This document shows positions 58,932 to 64,000 of a stretch of DNA of 64,000 nt, piece by piece. The position numbers were made by a program, and so were the translations under genes. The DNA is taken from assembly GCF_027111255.2 (NCBI RefSeq), contig NZ_CP114285.2, forward strand, positions 2,232,001 through 2,296,000, read 5' to 3'. Below the pieces are notes generated by a model. That model had not been told where the DNA came from. It ran no database searches and saw only the letters and a list, made by a program, of their open reading frames with translations. This DNA comes from Flavobacterium flavigenum. Lineage in GTDB: Bacteria; Bacteroidota; Bacteroidia; Flavobacteriales; Flavobacteriaceae. The stretch's first letter is position 1. Each line of letters starts with the position of its first letter.

Positions 58932-61900
58932 ATGAAACTAAAGTTCAATGGATTTTTAGTGCTTTTATTAGCACTAGTTGCGCAAATTACGTTTGCACAA
59001 GAAAGAGCTGTTTCTGGAATAGTTTCTGACAACGCGGGAATCCCTTTACCTGGTGTAAGCGTATTAGTCAAAGGAACAAAAACAGGAACTCAAACAGACT
59101 TTGATGGAAAATTTTCTATTAAAGCATTACCAAGTCAAATTTTGGTATTTAGCTACATCGGAATGAAAACCCAGGAAGTAGCTGCAAGTTTAACATCAAT
59201 TAACATTAAATTAAAAGATGCCTCAGTAGAGCTGGAAGGTGTTGTAGTAACTGCACTAGGTGTTAAGAAAAGTGTCCGTGCACTTGGATATGCAACACAG
59301 GAAGTGAAAGGAGCTGATCTGACGAGAGCAAACAACAACAGTCTTTCTGGTGCTTTACAAGGTAAATTAGCTGGTGTACAAATCACCCCTTCAAGTGGCG
59401 CCCCGGGAGCTTCATCTCAGATTATAATTCGTGGTGCACGATCTTTTTCAAGTAACAATACTCCTTTGTACGTTATTGATGGTATGCCTGTGGCATCTAC
59501 ACCAGATTTTAGTACTGGAAATAGTGTCACTGGAGCGGATATCGCAAACAGAGCTGTGGACATCGATCCAAACGAAATAGAGTCAATAAATGTTTTAAAA
59601 GGACAAGCTGCATCTGCGTTATACGGACTTAGAGCGACAAATGGTGTAATTTTAATTACAACAAAGAGTGGAAAAAACTTAGCACAAAGCGGAAAACCAG
59701 TAATTACATTTAATACTTCAGCTAGCTTTGAAACAATTTCAAAAAAACCAGAAACTCAAAATGAATATGCGCAAGGTTCTAATGGAGTATTTAATCCAAA
59801 TGCATCAACTAACTGGGGGCCAAAAATTTCAGATTTACCAAACGATCCTGCATATGGAGGAAATGTAGCAAATACAAGAAATGGTGGAATATTAAGACCT
59901 GGTAAATATTATGTCCCTCAAAGAGCAAAAGCAGGTTTAGACCCATGGGTAGCACCAAGAGCTTATGACAACATTGACGACTTTTTCAATACCGGATTCA
60001 CTATAAATAATTCCTTAAACATTGCACAAGCAACTGAAAAAACCAATTATTCATTTGGTATAGGGAACTCGAAACAAGAAGGTATCATTCCGGAAACAGG
60101 TATGACCAGATATACTGCAAAAGCTGTTGTAGATACAAAACTAAACAATGAATGGAAAACTGGTTTTTCATTTAACTACGTACAAACGAAAATTGATAAA
60201 AGCACATCAGCAAATGATGGTGCTATCGTAGGAGTCTTTGGTGCTCCAAGAAGTTATGATTTAAAAGGTATTGGCTTTGAAAACCCTGCTAATCCTTATG
60301 ATCAAATATATTACAGACCAAGTGTTTTTAATAATCCATATTGGGCTGCTAAACATAACGAATTTAGTGAAAAAACTAATCGTGCTTATGGAAATGCTTA
60401 CGTGCAGTATTCTCCAATTATAAGCGAAGACGGAACTCAAAAGCTTACAATTAAATATCAGGCAGGTCTTGATTCATGGACTACTAACTACAGAGATCTT
60501 TTTGAATTTGGCAGTAAACTTGACTTAACAGGACAAAGTAGTAATATAAGACTTAGGGGGACAACAAATGATGTAATTAATTCTTTGTTTACAATAAACT
60601 ATAACTTAGATATTACAGAAGACTTTAATTTCAATATTTTGGCAGGTAATGAGTACAATCATCATAATATTAAAGAATATGAAGAAATAGGAACAGCATT
60701 TAATTTTGGTGGCTTCCCTACAATTAGAAATGCAAGAACAGTAACCGCAGAAGAATACCGCAGACAAAAACGCACTGTGGGATTTTTTGGCAACGCAGAG
60801 TTTTCATATAAAAGTATGATTTTTTTAAGTGGTACTATTCGTAAAGATATTTCTTCTAGCATGCCTAGAGGAAATAGAGATTTTATTTACCCATCAGCTT
60901 CGTTAGGCTTTGTTATAACTGAGTTGGAAGGACTTAAAGACAACACTATTCTTTCTTATGCTAAACTTAGAGGATCTATCGCAGAGGTAGGACAGGCTGG
61001 AGATTACATTTCAAACTATTACACTACTCCCGATTATAGTGGTGGATTTTGGGTGGGAGATCCAATACAATATCCAATAACTGGTACTAGTTCATTTATT
61101 CCTAACAATGTACTATATGATCCAAACTTAAAACCACAAAATACAAAATCATATGAGTTAGGAATTGATTTAAAATTCTTCAATAACAGATTTGGCATTG
61201 ATTATACATTCTCTAAACAAAAATCAAAAGATCAAATTTTTAACGTTCCATTAGCTGGTTCTGTAGGAGCAAATTCATTAGTAACCAATGGTGGAAGTAT
61301 GATTAATAAAGTACATGAATTTACTATAACAGCGAATCCTGTACGTACAACAGATTTTAATTGGACATTCAATGTAAACTTCTCAAAAATTGATTCATAT
61401 GTTGAATCGTTAGCTGATGGAGTCGACAACATATTTTTAGGTGGATTTACAACACCTCAGCTTAGAGCCAGTGTTGGTGATCGTTTTCCAGTTATTTATG
61501 GCACAGGTTATGCAAGAGATGATAATAATAATATTATTGTAAATGCACAAGGTCTTCCTACCGCAGATGGTGAATTAAAGGTATTAGGAGAGGTTGCTCC
61601 TAAATTTACATTAGGAGGATCTACTCAGTTCACATATAAAAGATTATCATTAGGTGCTGTTGTTGACTGGAAAAATGGAGGAAAAATGTACAGTGGATCA
61701 AACAATCTAATGAACTTTTATGGTGTAGATGCCAGAACAGCAGACAGAACGTCTGAATTTATATACCCAGGTGTTAAAGCTGACGGAACTCCAAATGATA
61801 TTGTTAGAGGAGGTGCATCAGATCCAAACGGTAGACAACTTTTAAACGCTGCTTTAAACAACATTGCTGAATCTGCCGTTTTTGATGCAAGTTTTATAAA

Positions 61901-62120
61901 ATTAAGAGAAGTTACTTTAGGATATCAACTACCTAAATTAGTAAATAACACTTTAGATGTTAGAGCTTCAATCTTCGCAAGAAACATTTTACTATGGTCT
62001 GAAATGCCTAACCTTGATCCAGAAGCTACACAAGGAAATAACAACTTTGCTGGCGGATTCGAACAATGGTCAATGCCACAAACTAAGAGTATTGGTTTTG
62101 GATTGAATTTTACATTTTAA
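58932..62120 (+). CDS. SusC/RagA-family TonB-dependent outer-membrane transporter
   Basis: 1062 aa. Residues 1-110 are nearly the same as in the SusC at 54198 (same signal peptide MKLKFNGFLVLLLALVAQ, same carboxypeptidase-D-like domain, about a dozen changes). From the plug onward it diverges: VKGADLTRANNNSLSGALQG, IIIRGARSFSSNNTPLYVID, and a different barrel ending MPQTKSIGFGLNFTF. The shared front and separate body suggest a duplication with later divergence or gene conversion of the 5' end. The two probably import different ligands through the same TonB interface. SusD follows after 17 bp. Confidence 0.95.
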   Translation: MKLKFNGFLVLLLALVAQITFAQERAVSGIVSDNAGIPLPGVSVLVKGTKTGTQTDFDGKFSIKALPSQILVFSYIGMKTQEVAASLTSINIKLKDASVELEGVVVTALGVKKSVRALGYATQEVKGADLTRANNNSLSGALQGKLAGVQITPSSGAPGASSQIIIRGARSFSSNNTPLYVIDGMPVASTPDFSTGNSVTGADIANRAVDIDPNEIESINVLKGQAASALYGLRATNGVILITTKSGKNLAQSGKPVITFNTSASFETISKKPETQNEYAQGSNGVFNPNASTNWGPKISDLPNDPAYGGNVANTRNGGILRPGKYYVPQRAKAGLDPWVAPRAYDNIDDFFNTGFTINNSLNIAQATEKTNYSFGIGNSKQEGIIPETGMTRYTAKAVVDTKLNNEWKTGFSFNYVQTKIDKSTSANDGAIVGVFGAPRSYDLKGIGFENPANPYDQIYYRPSVFNNPYWAAKHNEFSEKTNRAYGNAYVQYSPIISEDGTQKLTIKYQAGLDSWTTNYRDLFEFGSKLDLTGQSSNIRLRGTTNDVINSLFTINYNLDITEDFNFNILAGNEYNHHNIKEYEEIGTAFNFGGFPTIRNARTVTAEEYRRQKRTVGFFGNAEFSYKSMIFLSGTIRKDISSSMPRGNRDFIYPSASLGFVITELEGLKDNTILSYAKLRGSIAEVGQAGDYISNYYTTPDYSGGFWVGDPIQYPITGTSSFIPNNVLYDPNLKPQNTKSYELGIDLKFFNNRFGIDYTFSKQKSKDQIFNVPLAGSVGANSLVTNGGSMINKVHEFTITANPVRTTDFNWTFNVNFSKIDSYVESLADGVDNIFLGGFTTPQLRASVGDRFPVIYGTGYARDDNNNIIVNAQGLPTADGELKVLGEVAPKFTLGGSTQFTYKRLSLGAVVDWKNGGKMYSGSNNLMNFYGVDARTADRTSEFIYPGVKADGTPNDIVRGGASDPNGRQLLNAALNNIAESAVFDASFIKLREVTLGYQLPKLVNNTLDVRASIFARNILLWSEMPNLDPEATQGNNNFAGGFEQWSMPQTKSIGFGLNFTF

Positions 62121-62137
62121 TTAAAAAAAAAAATCAA

Positions 62138-63571
62138 ATGAAGAATATAAAAATAACAATAACAGCATTAATGGCTTTGTTCTTATTCCAATCTTGTTCT
62201 GAGGACACAATGGATGACATAAACAAAAATGTTAATGATCCGACGGACATGGCTACGAGGTTAGTTATAACAGATGTTATGGTAAATACAGCCTTTACAG
62301 TAACTGGTTCTGATGCTTCATTTTACGCTGGAGTATACTCTGAATTAAGCGCTGGAAATCACAATCAAATGTACAGTGCACAAATTAGACGTTCTGATCC
62401 ACAATTATCATCCACTTATAATAATGGATGGAATAATAGCTACGAACAGTTGCGAACATTAGACATAATTATTGATAAGTGTACAAATGGAGACGAAAAA
62501 GGAAATTATCAAACACTGGGTGTTGCACAGATTTTACATGCTTATAATTTAGCGATACTTACAGATCTTTTTGGAGATGTTCCTTACACAGAAGCAGGAA
62601 AACCTGGAATAATTTTCCAACCAAAAATAGATAAGCAAGAAGCAATTTATACAGATATTTTTAAAAATTTGAATGACGCTATTATTAACTTGAATAAAAC
62701 GACAACATATACAAGTTTAGGAACTCAAGATGTAATTTATGGCGGAAGTTCAGCTAAATGGATTAAAGCAGCAAATGGTTTATTAGCCAGATATACTATG
62801 AGATTATCTCTAAGAAAAGCTGATTACCAAGGCGTGATTAATTACGTAAATGCTTCTTTTGCTAATGCTGACGAAGAATTAAAACTTACAAATGGCTCAG
62901 TTCCAAATCCTTTTGCCAGATTCGAATTAGACAGAGGTGCCTTATCAGTAGCTAAAAGTTTTTACGATATGATGGTAGCAAATGGTCCGGCTGATGCTCG
63001 TACAGCTGATTACTTTACTAAAATTGGAGGAGTAGTTAAGCCATTTGACAACTCAAAGGAAGATATTGAAGGACAAGATATATATTCCATCTCTGCCCTT
63101 ATGGACGAGACTAACCCAATTTACCTACTAAGCTATCATGAATTATTGTTTTTGAAAGCTGAAGCTCAGGCAAGACTGGGATTATCTGAGGCTCAAACAA
63201 CTTTAAACAGCGCAATTAGAGCTGCCTACACTAAAAGACAAGCGGTAACTTTTACAACTGCAGAAGCAGACACATATATTGCTTCTATAGGAACTTTATC
63301 CGGTAACGCATTGTTAAAAAAGATAATGGTAGAAAAACATATTTCATTTTATGAAAATGAAGCTATTGAGGCATACAATGACATAAGACGTTTACAAGCA
63401 TTAGGTGATGGAAACCTTATTTCACTTGTTAACCCTAAACCTCAATTTTTCCCTCAAAGATTCTCTTATGGACAATCTGACGTTTCTTCTAATACAAATG
63501 TTAAAGCTGCATTTGGAGACGGCTCATATGTATATTCAGAAAAGGTTTGGTGGGCTGGAGGTACAAGATAA
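62138..63571 (+). CDS. SusD/RagB-family surface lipoprotein
   Basis: 477 aa. Lipoprotein signal with Cys20 (MALFLFQSC) followed by acidic SEDTMDDINK, which fits the lipoprotein export signal of Flavobacteria. YGGSSAKWIKAANGLLARYT near 205-224 matches the corresponding segment of the SusD at 57310; LSYHELLFLKAEAQARLGLS near 325-344 is the family helix pair. It should cover the SusC at 58932. It ends 53 bp before a terminator. Confidence 0.92.
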   Translation: MKNIKITITALMALFLFQSCSEDTMDDINKNVNDPTDMATRLVITDVMVNTAFTVTGSDASFYAGVYSELSAGNHNQMYSAQIRRSDPQLSSTYNNGWNNSYEQLRTLDIIIDKCTNGDEKGNYQTLGVAQILHAYNLAILTDLFGDVPYTEAGKPGIIFQPKIDKQEAIYTDIFKNLNDAIINLNKTTTYTSLGTQDVIYGGSSAKWIKAANGLLARYTMRLSLRKADYQGVINYVNASFANADEELKLTNGSVPNPFARFELDRGALSVAKSFYDMMVANGPADARTADYFTKIGGVVKPFDNSKEDIEGQDIYSISALMDETNPIYLLSYHELLFLKAEAQARLGLSEAQTTLNSAIRAAYTKRQAVTFTTAEADTYIASIGTLSGNALLKKIMVEKHISFYENEAIEAYNDIRRLQALGDGNLISLVNPKPQFFPQRFSYGQSDVSSNTNVKAAFGDGSYVYSEKVWWAGGTR

Positions 63572-63624
63572 GACCATCAATAGAATGATGCAAATTCATA
63601 TATGAGATGCATTATAATTATGAT

Positions 63625-63658
63625 AAACCACTCTGTTCATTCAGAGTGGTTTTTTTTA
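63625..63658 (+). terminator. Intrinsic terminator after the second susD
   Basis: AAACCACTCTG (63625-63635) pairs exactly with CAGAGTGGTTT (63642-63652), an 11-bp stem with a 6-nt loop, followed by a run of T. Confidence 0.92.
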
Positions 63659-63674
63659 TATAAAACATTATCCT

Positions 63675-63682
63675 TACATTTG
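63675..63682 (+). promoter_or_regulatory. -7 promoter box abutting rlmB
   Basis: TACATTTG ends 4 nt before the ATG at 63687, so the transcript would have almost no leader. The -33 position falls in the T-run of the preceding terminator. Confidence 0.4.
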
Positions 63683-63686
63683 CACC

Positions 63687-64000
63687 ATGGAAAAAGAACA
63701 TCAAATATTTGGAATCAGAGCCATAATACAAGCAATTCAGGCAGGAAAAGAAGTAGATAAAGTATTCATCCAAAAAGAAATTTCGGGTGAGTTAATGAAA
63801 GATTTAATGAAAGTGATGAAACGCGCTAACATTAATTTCTCCTATGTTCCTGTTGAAAAGCTGAATCGTCTTACCCCAAATAATCATCAGGGAGCAGTTG
63901 CAACCATATCCCCTATTGGATTCATAGATTTAGAACATCTTGTTGAATCAACAATTGAATCCGGTTCTAAACCTTTGTTTTTAATTTTAGACCAGATTTC
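63687..64000 (+). CDS. rlmB: 23S rRNA 2'-O-methyltransferase RlmB-type (SpoU/TrmH family), partial
   Basis: 104 codons are visible before the right edge. EKEHQIFGIRAIIQAIQAGK and VDKVFIQKEISGELMKDLMK form the N-terminal substrate-binding domain. NHQGAVATISP near 67-77 and LFLILDQI at the edge lead into the SPOUT methyltransferase domain, whose knot lies outside the window. The family methylates G2251-type positions of 23S rRNA. It is separated from the susD gene by a terminator and has its own -7 box. Confidence 0.9.
   Translation, partial: MEKEHQIFGIRAIIQAIQAGKEVDKVFIQKEISGELMKDLMKVMKRANINFSYVPVEKLNRLTPNNHQGAVATISPIGFIDLEHLVESTIESGSKPLFLILDQI

Overview
The window reads as a chromosome segment of a Flavobacterium-like member of the Bacteroidota. 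Evidence: AT-rich DNA, tandem SusC/SusD outer-membrane pairs, a UpxY/NusG-like regulator at a polysaccharide locus, starts without Shine-Dalgarno sequences, and repeated promoters of the Bacteroidota type (TTG or TTTG, 19-20 bp spacer, TAnnTTTG). I could run no database search; family names come from motifs and recognised sequence.

Layout. (1) 1-26.6 kb, all minus strand: a large surface-polysaccharide locus. The upstream operon (26.6 to 20.4 kb) encodes a Wza-like lipoprotein, a Wzc tyrosine kinase, a UDP-HexNAc 4-epimerase, UDP-glucose dehydrogenase and the UpxY-like factor, and ends at a hairpin terminator. A new promoter at 20.2 kb then drives a second block: nucleotide-sugar dehydrogenase, ManC, RfbB, a long SLBB export protein, a Wzz protein without kinase, a CapE-type 4,6-dehydratase, two DegT aminotransferase homologues, a GNAT acetyltransferase, a Wzx flippase, four glycosyltransferases, an EpsG-type polymerase, an SDR epimerase and a second EpsG-type protein cut by the left edge. 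(2) 26.6-34.6 kb: housekeeping genes recR, a CoA-binding protein, marC family, two guanidino-group-modifying enzymes (ctlX and a relative), gltA, eno, carA. (3) 34.8-52.2 kb, minus strand: str, S10, spc and alpha ribosomal operons with secY, infA, rpoA and fusA. The small rpmJ gene is present. (4) 52.4-63.6 kb, plus strand: an Omp85-like outer-membrane protein with a TTG start, then two complete SusC/SusD pairs whose SusC genes share nearly the same 5' end and upstream element. (5) The right edge holds the start of rlmB.

How it fits together. Region 1 supplies activated sugars (GDP-mannose, uronic acids, a 6-deoxy-4-keto amino sugar that can be aminated), assembles a repeat unit, flips it with Wzx, polymerises it with an EpsG-type Wzy, and exports it through Wza/Wzc-type machinery, of which there are two sets. 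In region 3 the ribosomal genes are divided into transcription units in an unusual way: rpsJ ends the str operon at a strong terminator, rplC has its own promoter, and rpsH has an internal promoter plus a structured leader.

I found no clearly new multi-gene system. The most interesting leads are a DegT homologue whose PLP lysine is Arg beside an intact paralogue, the structured leaders before rpsH and rpsD, a structured intergenic element after recR, and the mosaic SusC pair.
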